DNA of 64,000 nucleotides from Bubalus kerabau (lineage: Eukaryota; Chordata; Mammalia; Artiodactyla; Bovidae), in NCBI RefSeq assembly GCF_029407905.1, contig NC_073627.1, positions 134,243,697-134,307,696 of the forward strand, written 5' to 3'. Numbering within the stretch: the stretch's first letter is position 1; each line of letters begins with the position of its first letter. Both the position numbers and the translations under genes were made by a program. The notes beneath the pieces were generated by a model, which made no database searches, was not told the origin of the DNA, and worked only from the letters and a program-made list of their open reading frames with translations. Of the stretch, positions 44,704-55,262 are shown piece by piece.

Positions 44704-44796
44704 ACCATCTGGCCATTTACAGAAAACATTTGTCAACCTTTGATTTAAGTAGTGATAAGTTATCTTTTCTTTAACCATTACAAATGTGGCAACCTA

Positions 44797-44871
44797 TTGG
44801 GTTGGCCAAAAATTTCGATTGGATGTGCCTATACTATCATATCAATACCCAAATGGACTTTTTGGCCAACA
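44797..44871 (+). mobile_element. Mariner-type MITE hairpin (miR-2284/2285-like)
   Basis: 75 bp with terminal inverted repeats. gttggccaaa at 44801 pairs perfectly with 44861-44870, and the next 12 positions give 8 more matches and a wobble. The ends ggttggccaaaaa and actttttggccaac are those of the bovine mariner family from which the large ruminant miR-2284/2285 microRNA family arose. No TA TSD is clear on the right side. Transcription is not shown by the sequence. Confidence 0.75.
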
Positions 44872-44879
44872 TGATATTT

Positions 44880-45000
44880 TTACAGATGAGAAAAGTGAAG
44901 ACCTCTGAAAAAATAAGTGACTTGCTAAAAGTCAGCCAGCTAATGGCAATGAAACAGTGATATGTGTCTTATTTCAAAACCTGGTGTTCTTTCCAGAAGC
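44880..45000 (+). repeat. MIR fossil
   Basis: 'gatgagaaaagtgaagacct', 'aagtgacttgctaaaagtca' and 'ttatttcaaaacctggtgtt' follow MIR order. Confidence 0.65.
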
Positions 45001-45590
45001 AAATTTGTAGCAGCAATTTAGCAGAAAATGAAAAAGAACAAAAAACAATTTCTGGCAGTGAGTGGTGGGCAGGGGTGTAGTTCTTGGATCAAGACACATC
45101 TGCCCCGGGTTCCTGAACCTGCTGTTGGGCCAAGCCACAGGTCTGTCCACTGGGACCAGGAACCCATCAAAATGACCTCAAGACCCTGTGGGATTCTCAA
45201 GTCACCCCAGAGAAATTCTATTTTCTTCACTCCACTTCACTTGCTGAAGTGTACATAAAAATTTTAAAGCTTTTCAGTGACAAGGTTTTATACCAAAACA
45301 AAGCATGTTAGGTAAAGCCTAGAGAAGCTGATAAGCTCATGGATATGGAACTGGACATGCTGAGTTCATCTCCTATAAATAGAGGCAACTTGGGTTGTTT
45401 TAATTTTTTTAAACAGGCTATATTGGGATCCACTCTTAGATCTTCCATGAGTATTAAATGAATTAGTATTTGCAACATGATTAATGTATCACCTGACAAG
45501 GAGCAAGCAGTATATCAGTGTATATTAAAAATAAAATAAAAGTTTGAATAATCAGGAAATCAGATCTCTAGAAAGGATTTCAAAAAGAAT
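45001..45590. other. Unassigned stretch
   Basis: No recognised repeat or coding region. Confidence 0.45.
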
Positions 45591-45591
45591 A

Positions 45592-45652
45592 AACACACAC
45601 ACACACACATATATATGTATAAATATATGTATATATGTGTGTGTGTGTGTAT
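45592..45652. repeat. Quasi-palindromic (AC)n-(AT)n-(GT)n tract
   Basis: About nine AC units, an A/T-rich centre with atgtata motifs, then about seven GT units, so the two arms are mutually complementary. It lies directly against the 5' end of the BovB copy that follows. Confidence 0.92.
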
Positions 45653-46289
45653 TGGAAACAGTGTCAGACTTTATTTTTTTGGGCTCCAAAATCACTGCAG
45701 ATGGTGATTGCAGCCATGAAATTAAAAGATGCTTACTCTTGGGAAGGAAAGTTATGACCAACCTAGATAGCATACTGAAAAGCAGAGATATTACTTTTCC
45801 AACAAAGGTTAGTGTAGTCAAGGCTATGGTTTTTCCAGTGGTCATGTATGGATGTGAGAGTTGGACTGTGAAAAAAGCTGAGTGCTGAAGAATGATGCTT
45901 TTGAACTGTGGTGTTGAAGAAGACTCTTGAAAGTCCCTTGGACTGCAAGGAGATCCAACCAGTCCATCCTAAAGGAGACCAGTCCTGAGTGTTCATTGGA
46001 AGGACTGATGTTGAAGCTGAAACTCCAATATTTTGGCCACCTGATGCAAAGAGCTGACTCATTGGAAAAGACCCTGATGCTGGGAGGGATTGAGGGCAGA
46101 AGTAAAAGGGCATGACAGAGGATGAGATGGCTGGATGGCATTACCGACTCGATGCACATGAGTTTGGGTGAACTCCAGGAGTTGGTGATGGACAGGGAGT
46201 GCTCTGGGTATGAATCAGGGCGTGCTCTGATTCATGGGGTCGCAAAGAGTCAGACACGACTGAGCGATTGAACTGAACTGAACTGAACT
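45653..46289 (+). mobile_element. BovB LINE 3' end, 5'-truncated
   Basis: Sense copy. It reads ETVSDFIFLGSKITADGDCS, then KAMVFPVVMYGCESWTVKK, in one frame that stops at 45888 (AEC then TGA). The downstream C-terminal region SLEGLMLKLKLQYFGHLM is in another frame. It ends in an (actga)n tail at 46270-46289. Non-functional. Confidence 0.94.
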
Positions 46290-46506
46290 GATTGTTATTA
46301 TTTAGTTGCTATTTCATGTCCAACTCTTTTGTGACCCTACGAACTGTAGCCCACCAGGCTCCTTCTTTCCATGAGATTTTCCAGGCAAGAATACTGGAGT
46401 AGGTTACCATTTCCTTCTCTAGAGGATCTTCCCGACCTAGGGATCAAATTCGAGTCTCTTGCATTGGTAAGTGGGTTCTTTACCACTGAGCCACCAGGGA
46501 AGCCCC
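46290..46506 (-). mobile_element. Bov-tA SINE
   Basis: Antisense copy from 'tttagttgctatttcatgtc' to 'gagccaccagggaagcccct', abutting the BovB tail on the left and an L1 3' end on the right. Confidence 0.93.
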
Positions 46507-46602
46507 TATGTATATGTATATATTTGTGTAACCAATTAACTTTGCTGTACACCCCAAAGTAACACAATATTGTAAATCAACTACACTTCAATTAGAAAAA
46601 AA
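46507..46602 (+). mobile_element. L1 3' terminus
   Basis: 'tttgctgtacaccccaaagt', 'acacaatattgtaaatcaac' and 'tacacttcaattag' followed by an A-run, about 95 bp in sense. Confidence 0.8.
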
Positions 46603-46969
46603 AAAGAATAAAAGAAGGAAATCAAATCTCCAGAAAACATGCCTCTTCACTTTCTGCTTGAGGATTTTCCTGTAATAAAATGGGATCTGCAAGACAGAAG
46701 CAGAGGAAAAGAAACTGATAGCAACTGTACTGCTTCAAATCCCCAGAGTTCTCTGGGGAAACAGAGAAGCATAAGGAGAATGTATCCTCCCACCTCCAGC
46801 TGACAACGAACTCTCCAGCTATCCGGTCCAGGAAAATGGCCTTCACGCCCTTTCATGTCAGAAGAATCAGTTTCCACATCTCTCCAGTTTCAGAAAGACT
46901 ACTCCCAAGAGTGTTCCCTGCTGGTAATATTACTAAGATTTACCCTCCATCCTTCCTCTGTCTCTCTCT

Positions 46970-47008
46970 CACACACAGACATGTACACACACACACACAT
47001 ACACATAC
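46970..47008. repeat. CA-rich microsatellite
   Basis: Imperfect (CA)n with interruptions, cacacacacacatacacata type. Confidence 0.9.
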
Positions 47009-47624
47009 AGGGTACTCAGAACTGGGAAAGGTGTGAGGCAGACAGACGCTCTCATATACTGTTGGTGATTAGGTAAAACAATTTAGAAATTTCTATCAAG
47101 ACTTTAAATACACTCTTAATCAGGATCTTCACTTTCAAATAATTGAGACAAAAAGGCTGTGTGAAGCAGAGTGGTGGGTGGAAGCTGTAGGATTTAAGGA
47201 AGAGTTTAGTCTGATACACTGATACACATGCTCAAGTTGCCTGGGAGGGGTGTGGGTGCCGGGAGCCTGCAGGCAGTTTGTGGTTATGTCGAGGCTCCTT
47301 CATGGGCATAGCTAGCTTCACCATGGCCTGAGATGAGATAGCAGTGATGCAGTGTGAGATGCTGCAGAGCATGGGTGGTAGGTGGTACTGACCAGGCCAG
47401 CACAGTGACCTATGCTGTGACCGCTTGCTGGTCACAGGGCCAGCCTCCTGGAGTCAGGGCCAGTCTGGAGGCTGAGAGCTGGGGCTGACTCTGTCCTGGT
47501 CCAGACATCATTTGACGGGCTCTGCAGCCTTCCCACTCGCGGGCAGGTCAGCTCTGAAGCTTGGCTGCCTCCATGATTTCCACCGTTCCACTCATCACCG
47601 TGTGTTTTGAGGACCTAATACCTG
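47009..47624. other. Unassigned GC-moderate stretch
   Basis: No repeat is recognised. A 67-codon minus-strand frame at 47435-47232 was considered as a pseudogene fragment, but I recognise no protein in it. Confidence 0.4.
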
Positions 47625-47842
47625 AGGTGGCTTGTGAGCGTAGTTGTTTCCAGCTCTTTGTGATCTCATGAACTGTAGCCCGCCAGCCTCCTCTGTCCAT
47701 GGGAATTCCCAGGCAAGAATATTGGAGTGGGTTGCAATTTCCTCCTCCAGGGGATTTTCTTGACCCAAGGATCGAACCCTCGTCTTCTGTGTCTCCTGCA
47801 TTGCAGGCACATTCTTTACTGCTTGAGCCATCAGGGAAGCCC
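47625..47842 (-). mobile_element. Bov-tA SINE
   Basis: Antisense copy from 'gtgagcgtagttgtttccag' to 'gagccatcagggaagccccc'. Full length with scattered substitutions. Confidence 0.93.
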
Positions 47843-48947
47843 CCTACTACATGAGAGATGATCTTAAAAGTAAGATTCCTGTATGAATATTATGGGTTAT
47901 CATCCACAGGATTTGAATCTTTTAATCTTCTTAGGTTAAATTCTCAGATGTCCTAGAGTGTCTTTAATTTTTTTGTCAGAATTCAAGATAATTCATCTTA
48001 AATCATTTTAATTTAAACAAATAAGTAATTGAAAGCTCCATTTTTAAGGAGGACTGCTGAAATAAAATGGAGAACTCCGAGACCATACATTAATATTCAG
48101 AGACACACTAGGGAAATGTTTAGAATATTCATTTGTTTAACACCAAAAGGACATTCATTTACTTAACAAATAAGAGACACTTCAATCAATGAAAATTACC
48201 TCACTAAGGCTCACAGAGTCCAGCTAGGTAAACCCTTATTCTTATCTTCCGGGGTGAGGGAACTGAGGCCAATCAGCTTGCCTAAGGCCAGGCAATAGAA
48301 GTGGCAGAGCCAGGATTTGAATTCAGGTCACCCCAGCATCAGTCAGCTTGCTTACCTGCCCAGTGTGGCAGCCAGTCACGGCTCAGCCTGGCACTGCATG
48401 CTGTGAATTCTCAGCTGTGCAAATGTTCCCAATCACACATGAGGACATTTAATCTCTTCTGTGATCTTCGGAGCCGCTTGGGAAATGGAAGCAGAATTAC
48501 GGAGATGAGTCATTCCATGTCAGCAGACAAACTGTAATGGAGTTTTTATTACTATTTTATTATTTATGTATTTGTCAAAAAAAAAAGTCAGTGGGAAGAG
48601 TAAGGCAGCAGAGCCCCCTGATGGCTGTTTCCTCATCTGGATCTTTGTGTGTGTGTGTGTGTGTGCGCGCGCCCAGCAGTGTGTTGTGAGCATGTGTGTT
48701 TGTGCACTGGTCTCCCATTCTCTTATAGACACTCATGCTCTCTGAGAGTAGGGGTTGGACATAGTTTGTGTGGAATTATATTTTAGGAGTCTAGAGTCTT
48801 TATTTGTGGCGTGTGTACGTTAGTTAGTGTGTGTGAGAGAGAAAGAAGACATTGTGTGTGCTATGGAGAACGTGCCAACTGAAATAACTCTTCAGTAACC
48901 CCTGAGACCCTCAACTTCTTCATCCTACCCTTTACATTCTTCCCCCA
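47843..48947. other. Unassigned stretch with MIR and alternating repeat
   Basis: Holds a MIR at 48215-48355 ('aactgaggccaatcagcttg', 'gtggcagagccaggatttga') and the GT/CG tract at 48640. The rest is unassigned. Confidence 0.5.
48640..48672. repeat. (TG)n(CG)n alternating purine-pyrimidine tract
   Basis: About 12 TG units run directly into gcgcgcgc, over 30 bp of unbroken alternation, a sequence type prone to Z-DNA. Confidence 0.95.
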
Positions 48948-48949
48948 CC

Positions 48950-49062
48950 TCTTTTTTTTCTTTGTGTGTGTGAGATCTTAGTTCCCTAACCCGGGATCTA
49001 ACCCAGGCCCTCGGTAATGAAAGCTTAGAATTCTAACCACTGGGCAACCAGGAAGTCTTCCT
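48950..49062 (-). mobile_element. CHR-type SINE fragment
   Basis: T-run, 'gagatcttagttccctaacc', 'cgggatctaacccaggccct' and 'ctaaccactgggcaaccagg' are the antisense tRNA-like head. Confidence 0.75.
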
Positions 49063-49724
49063 TTACAGTCTTTCCTTTACCAAAGGAAATGCACAATGGC
49101 CTGGACCTCTCTTTAGTCCTTAGATTCCAAAACAGGTGCCTAGTTTTGACCTTAGCCAAGGACCTCTGTGGTGCCCAAACACCCTGCCTTCAAGGTCCCT
49201 CTCCCTACGTGGTTCAAGGCTGATGACGGCATCCCCCCAGTGCGTGGTTGTTGAGGAAATTAATAAGTATCTCTCAGAGAATCTCTCTGATTAAGGTATG
49301 AAGCATACATAGCTGCAGAGAGCTCAAAGGCTCTCAGACCCGTGCAGCTCAAGCTCTTCTTCCAACATGATGGGTTCCTAAGTTTCAAGATATAAACTTT
49401 GACCTCTGTCTTGCTCCCATCTGAGAGAAGAGAGAATAGGGTATTTCTGGATCTTGGGCTGGCCCCCATTGTCTCATATTCTTGCCCCTTCTCTCAAGGT
49501 GGTAGGGTCCTTTCTGGAACCCTTTCCTTGGGTTAGCATCATGGTATTACATGTAGTGGTATTACATCATGTATTACAAGTAGATTGGAGGCTCAAAGTG
49601 ATGATGCCAAGGGGTATAAGACATGGTTCCTACCCTATGGGGTCAACAAGAAGAGGTAGCAATTAGGCAAAGTCCAATAAAAATATAAGGTACTGAGTAG
49701 TTTTATTTTGGGACATATTCGCCC
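49063..49724. other. Unassigned stretch
   Basis: No repeat or gene is recognised. Confidence 0.4.
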
Positions 49725-49845
49725 TCTAGAATGTGAGGTCCTATTAGTATTTATGTCTTTCTGCTACATCCTTGGTTACTGCAATGCCTGGATTGCAATA
49801 GATACTAAGTAAATATTCAAAGAAAAAAAATTAATGAAAAAAAGA
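49725..49845 (+). repeat. L2 3' end fossil
   Basis: 'ctctagaatgtgaggtccta', 'atgtctttctgctacatcct', 'gcaatgcctggattgcaata' and 'actaagtaaatattcaaag' match the L2 3' terminus in sense. Confidence 0.6.
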
Positions 49846-49904
49846 AACACCACACCTCAGTCACACTGATCCCATTAAAATTCAACTAACATATGTTGAA
49901 AACT

Positions 49905-50118
49905 TCAGTTCAGTTCAGTTCAGTTCAGTCGCTCAGTCGTGTCCGACTCTTTGCGACCCCATGAATCGCAGCACGCCAGGCCTCCCTGTCCATCACCAAA
50001 AAAATAAAGTCTGCCACTGTTTCCACTGTTTCCCCATCTATTTCCCATGAAGTGATGGGACCAGATGCCATGATCTTCGTATTCTGAATGTTGAGCTTTA
50101 AGCCAACTTTTTCACTCT
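49905..50118 (-). mobile_element. BovB LINE with internal deletion
   Basis: Antisense. The tail (CAGTT)n and the terminal 90 bp (to 'ccatcacc' at 49998) join directly to the reverse transcriptase segment 'aataaagtctgccactgttt' and 'ccagatgccatgatcttcgt'. Against copy 2 (38328-40862), about 0.5 kb between these parts is missing. Confidence 0.92.
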
Positions 50119-50725
50119 CTACAAGTTAAATATTATATCGGGGAAGTTTTCAAATTCAGAGGTCCTTCTAGCACATTGCCTTGCCTTTCTTTCCATTTCA
50201 CTCGTTTATTTTGTCTTTATCTCTTTTGTGCCACTTCACCTTCTCCCCACTTTCTCTCCTTAGGAGATGGCCCTCTCTCAGCCCTGTGGGCTCTACACTC
50301 AATTTTCTGGACCATCCAGAAAGGTCACTGCCTCTTAGCCCCAGATTCTAAATAGACATGCTAAGCCCAATGCTGCTTGACAGTAAGGGCCAAACAAATG
50401 TGAGCAGAACATAGCTCTATTGCTTTCCCCTTACCAAAAATGCATTAATAAAGTTAATTAGCATTGACCTGAAAAAAAAAAATCTGAACAATAACCTTCT
50501 GGCATTAGGATCAAATGCAATGAAGCACAAGCAATAAAAAGTCCATTACTGTTCCCCTCTGAGCAACTGTCACTGATCCTTGGGCCGAGAGGGAGGGGAC
50601 AGGCTCACATCTATCCAGGGATCTGCCTGCCTCCTCTAAGCCTCTCTGTGAGACTCTGAGCTCCAGCTGGTGTGTCAAAATGCAGGCAGGTGTGAAGGTG
50701 AGCCAAGCTGGGCCCCAGGTAGGAT
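50119..50725. other. Unassigned stretch
   Basis: No repeat or gene is recognised; an A-run lies at 50472-50482. Confidence 0.4.
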
Positions 50726-50941
50726 TGTTGTTGTTGTTCAGTCGCTAAGTCGTGTCAGACTGTTTTGTGACCCCAGGGCCTGTAGCCCTCCAGGCTTCTC
50801 TGTCCATGGAATTTCCCAGGCAAGAATACTGGAGTGGGTTTCTATTTCCTTCTCCAGGGGATCTTTCCGACCAAGGGATAGAATCCCTGTCTCTTGCTTG
50901 GCAGGCGAATTCTTTACCATTAGTGCCACCTGGGAAGCCCT
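50726..50941 (-). mobile_element. Bov-tA SINE
   Basis: Antisense. A (GTT)n tail is followed by 'cagtcgctaagtcgtgtcag', and the copy ends 'agtgccacctgggaagccct'. Full length. Confidence 0.94.
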
Positions 50942-51428
50942 ACAGTTAATATAGAATATATAAGACACACAGAAATCTAGAGCTAACACAGGCTTGGTTT
51001 GGGCTATAGTCAATATATAAAAGGTCCAGAGTATGGGGAAGGCAGCAGGCCATCAAGGATGGCAGTCACCTCTCTACTAGTTGAGGCTGGGGGTTGGCAG
51101 ATGCTCAGGGAGTTGAATAAGCAGGTGCCCAGGACCCTTGCCAGATACAGCAGAAACCTGGCCCAGAGGAATAAGGGTAATTCTAGACTGCATCCTCTGG
51201 CAGGCCAAGGTGACTAACTCATTGTTTCCTCTAATCAGAGTTGGTTTGGAAATTGGGCCAGGATATGTCTGTTATTGACCCCAGCTGCAAGGCAGTGACT
51301 CTCTGCCCTCCAATGCCCTCAGCCGACACTTCCAGTGATCTCATTTTATCACTGAATTTCTATACTATGCCAGGCATTGAGGATCTGGGATGTAGAGACA
51401 CAAATATAAGACCCACTACTCGTCTTCT

Positions 51429-51709
51429 GCTGCTGCTGCTGCTGCTGCTAAGTCGCTTCAGTCGTGTCCGACTCTGTGCGACCCCATAGACGGCAGCCAA
51501 CCAGGCTTCCTGTCCCTGGGATTCTCCAGGCAAGAACACTGGAGTGGGTTGCCATTTCCTTCTCCAATGCATGAAAGTGAAAAGTGAAAGTGAAGTCGCT
51601 CAGTCGTATCCGACTCTTAGCGACCCCATGGACTGCAGCCTACCAGGCTCCTCCATCCATGGGATTTTCCAGGCAGAAGTACTGGAGTGGGTTGCCACTG
51701 CCTTCTCTG
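51429..51709 (-). mobile_element. Bov-A2 SINE (dimer)
   Basis: Antisense, starting with a (GCT)n run of seven, then 'cagtcgtgtccgactctgtg', the 'gcatgaaagtgaaaagtgaa' monomer junction and the second monomer. An 11-bp TSD is present: actcgtcttct at 51418 and actcatcttct at 51710 (10/11). Low divergence suggests a fairly young copy. Confidence 0.95.
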
Positions 51710-51720
51710 ACTCATCTTCT

Positions 51721-52345
51721 AGCGGTCCTCAATCTAGTGGGATTTAGTCAAGAACCCACTGGATTTCTGTTCCCTTTTCGTACTTCCCTCTGCCCTTATT
51801 CTTCATAAAACTATGAAATATCAGAGGGAGCGTTCCATGTTCATATTAGGCTACCTGAATCTCTCCAATCCATCATTCCATTCCCGAGGGCATGACTGGG
51901 AGTCAGAATGGAGGTGCTGCTGGATCAAATCCCATTCATGCCCCTCAGTTATATATAACATGTGGGGTACCCATGGCTCACAGGGCCCTGCGTGAGCCCA
52001 CAGACTCATAAAAGTAACAAGAGCTGATGCACTTGCCCTTTTGGAATAGGTCCAGGAGGTCACTCTTTTTCAGAAGTTGCCTCAAACTCTAGAGGAAGAT
52101 TTGCTCAGATGGAAGGAGGGCATGGGGAGTATGAAGGAACACAGTCAGAGAAAGTATCTTCTCTATGCAGCTCTTGAAAAAAAATACATATATTGGTCCC
52201 AAAGTCACTGTAGGGAGATACCCAGAAATGACAGGAAAGATGAAGATTTAAAAGGAGAAAGACAATGCAAGGTATCTTTGATGTTGGGAGAGAGTGGGAA
52301 CTTCCTGAGAACACAGGCAAATCCTTAAAATATTTAAAATAGAAA
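51721..52345. other. Unassigned stretch
   Basis: No repeat or gene is recognised. Confidence 0.4.
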
Positions 52346-52830
52346 TATAGTAAGTGCCCTACATATGAATGGGTTCTGTTCCAAGAGCAAGATCCTAAGC
52401 CCAATTATTTGTAAGGCTGACAGCCTGGGTACCCAACTAACACAATCGGCTATTTAGTACTATACTCTAACAGGTTTATACTTTATACACAATAATACAT
52501 AACAAACACTAAAAATAAAGAAATCTTTCAGTACAGCACTTGAAAAGTACAGTAGTCCAGTACAACAGCTAGCATACAGGGGCTGGCATCAAGTGAACAG
52601 GCAAGAAGAGTTACTGACTGGAGGAGGGAGAGGAGGTGGGAGATGGTAGAGCTGAAGATTCATCAGCAATAGGAGATGGAGGGCAAGCTGAGATTTTACT
52701 CACACCTGATGTTGATGGAACAACATTTCAAAGTTTCACATCTTTTTTTTTTTTAATTTTATTTTATTTTTAAACTTTACATCTTTGAAAGTTCGCAACT
52801 AGAAGATTCATATGTCTGGGCTTACTGTAT
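52346..52830 (+). mobile_element. Non-autonomous DNA transposon with TIRs (ARMER1-like)
   Basis: The ends tatagtaagtgccctacata (52346) and the reverse complement of tatgtctgggcttactgtat (52811-52830) are imperfect terminal inverted repeats starting with TA. The interior includes 'acccaactaacacaatcggc', 'cagtagtccagtacaacagc' and 'ggcaagaagagttactgact', a repeat common in artiodactyls. The family name is from memory and should be checked. No transposase is encoded. Confidence 0.7.
52746..52778 (-). mobile_element. 33-bp L1 3'-terminal micro-insertion with TSD
   Basis: T-run followed by attttattttatttttaaac is the antisense L1 terminus also seen at 19770-19800. The 8-bp repeat acatcttt flanks it at 52738 and 52779, inside the DNA transposon. 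Confidence 0.75.
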
Positions 52831-53384
52831 TTTGCTTATAAACTGATACTCAGTGCCACCAAAATGAAATCCGAATACCCACAAATGCACCTTTGGAATG
52901 TATCAACCAACAGTATGAGAAAGAGAGCTGTAAGATCTTGGGAAACCTATTACCTCCTTGTCTGCATCCATCTACGGTCTCAGGTCTGATCTGCCTCATT
53001 TGCAAATAGCCACCTAAGTGCTCTCTTCGCTTCTTATCTGCCTCCTACCTGGCCAGAATTGTCTTCTCAAAGCACAGATGGGGCGTCTGTTGAAGAAGAC
53101 AGTAAATGCTCCCTGACATGCAAGGGTCTGCAAAAGTGACCTCCATCTTGCTTTCTGCCTCCGATCCACAGACACCAGACTGGCTGTTTCTTGGTTGCTC
53201 CCTCCTCTGCCCCTCCTGAGAATGAGCTGCTCCAGCAGGATGACTCTTTTCCATTTAGCCTGGAAGAATGAGAGAAAATTCCTATGGGCTTTGGAGTTAT
53301 TTGCATAACACTCTGCTTCTGGGCTACAGGCTCCTGGAATCTATAGATACTCATATTATGATAATAATATAAAATATTTACCAA

Positions 53385-53500
53385 GCAATTATTATTTAAC
53401 TTTGCATGCAGCATCTCATTCTAATCCTTAAGGTAGGTGATATGATTATCTTTTTTTTTTTTTTTAATAGAGAAAGAGTCTGAAGGAGGGGCACACAGCA
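53385..53500 (+). repeat. MIR fragment with T-run
   Basis: 'catctcattctaatccttaa' and 'ggtaggtgatatgattatct' are MIR blocks, followed by a T-run (53451-53466). Confidence 0.5.
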
Positions 53501-54603
53501 GCAGGAGCAGAGTCTAGGCAAGTTGACTTTTGGGTCTAAGCTATTTCTGATCTTTGGAACTGCCGAGTTCACAGGGGGTCTCCAGGCACAAAGCAGGCCA
53601 GTCAGAGTTTGCAGGCTGAAACAATAGGTGAACAAGAGAATAAGGGCAGGGTAAAGGAGTAAGCAGTTCCAGAAAGGTAAGCCTACAGATTGGGCTAGGA
53701 ATGAAACTTCAGAAAGTGTGAGCACTCCTGCTCTCTTGATCAACTGGTCGACCTTGGAGGAGGTAGCATCTAACAGGAGAGCCCCAGAGGTGCTAGGGAG
53801 ACCCCCTATCCCCCCAGAAAACCTCCCTTAGCTGCTTGATGGTGCCTGAAATTGTACCATTACAGCCTAATTCCTTTAGCTTAGGCTGCAATTCCCCTGT
53901 TAAAATGCAAATACTCCTGGGAGAGGCAAGTTATTAAACTTTATTAGTGTTTTATATCCCATGGTGGATTTATTGATCAGACCCTTTTCTTTAGAAATAG
54001 CTGGGGTAAGGGAGAAAGATGGAGACCATATAAATGTCCCAGGTTCCAGGGAATGGGGTCACTTGGAAGGCGAGGGGTGGGGGAAGCAGGGATTGAAGGA
54101 GGAATCATGAGAGCTGGGAAACCTGGAAGCAAACTTTTTTCCTATGCATGGCAATAAAAGGCCAGTAGCTTGTGGCTTTGAGTGCACTGGGTGGGGAAAG
54201 GCTCACAGGCTCCATCATCAGAAGGGCCAAGTTAGTGGGTCAAGATGCAGTTCTAACTCATTGTAGGAGCCTTCCCAGCCTCTGTCTTATCTGAGAGAAT
54301 AGCATCACTGGCAGCGCTGTAACCACTGCCAACAGTTTTTGCAAGTGCCCTGCGGACATCCTGATGACTACCTGTGTGGTATTCCTGGAAATCCTTCCCA
54401 CCCATTCAGTCCAGTGGCAGAGCCCTGAGCCACTCCCCTTCCAGTGTGATGCTGCTCACTTGCAGCATTACTCTAGCTCCTTTGGCCTGGAGGTATGCCT
54501 CCACTTCATCCTCTACCCCACACAGACCTTTCTCTGAAGCCCTTCTTCATCTTCTACCTTCTATCTTCCACTGCCTGGACTGTAGTCAGAAATGGAGTAT
54601 AAA
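53501..54603. other. Unassigned stretch
   Basis: No recognised repeat or gene. Confidence 0.4.
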
Positions 54604-55262
54604 AGAGACAGAGACAGGGAGACACAGAGAGAGAGAGACAAAGGGAGAGACAGAGAGATCGACAGAGAGACAGAGACAGACTGAGAGGGAGAGACAGAGA
54701 GAGAGAAACAGAGAGAGAGAGAGACCTAGAGAGAGGCAGATACAGAGACAGAGAGACTGAGAGACAGAGCAAGCGAGAGAGAGAGAAAGAGACAGAGAGA
54801 GAGAGAGACAAAGACAGAGAGAGACACACACAGATATAGAGACAGAGACAGAGAGAGACACACACAGATATAGAGACAGAGACGGGGGAAACAGAGATAG
54901 AGAGACTGAGAGAGAGAGAAATAGAGAGACAGAGAGAAAGAGAGGGAGACACAGAGAGGCACACACACACACACACACACACAGACAAAGACTGAGAGAG
55001 AGAGAAATAGAGAGACAGAGAGAAAGAGAGGGAGACACAGAGAGGCACACACACACACACACACAGACAAAGACAGAGAAACAGAGAAACTGAGAGAGAG
55101 AGAGAGGCAGAGACCTAGAGAGAGAGAGAGAGACAAAGACAGAAAGACACAGAGAGAGAGAGAGAGAGAGAGGCAGAGAGACCAAGAGACAGAGAGACAG
55201 AGAGACGCATAGAGAGGGAGACAAAGATGGAGAAATACAGAGAGAGACAGAGACGGAGACCC
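54604..55262 (+). repeat. Long GAGACA-type polypurine tandem array
   Basis: About 660 bp almost wholly of gagaca/gagaga units with embedded (CA)n runs. A block of at least 56 bp at 54905 recurs exactly at 54991 (86-bp period), and an 'acacacagatatagagacag' block recurs near 54825 and 54859. Minus-strand open frames up to 212 codons, giving Ser/Leu-rich translations, are by-products of the repeat, since stop codons are rare in it. Confidence 0.95.

Noticed and set aside
47232..47435. 67-codon minus-strand frame considered as a pseudogene fragment
   Set aside because: I could not match it to any protein family I know; length alone is not evidence.
54586..55224. 212-codon open frame (minus strand) and overlapping frames of 168 and 136 codons
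   Set aside because: They lie within a GAGACA polypurine array and translate to Ser/Leu/Val/Cys-rich low-complexity strings. Open frames here are expected because stop codons are rare in the repeat.
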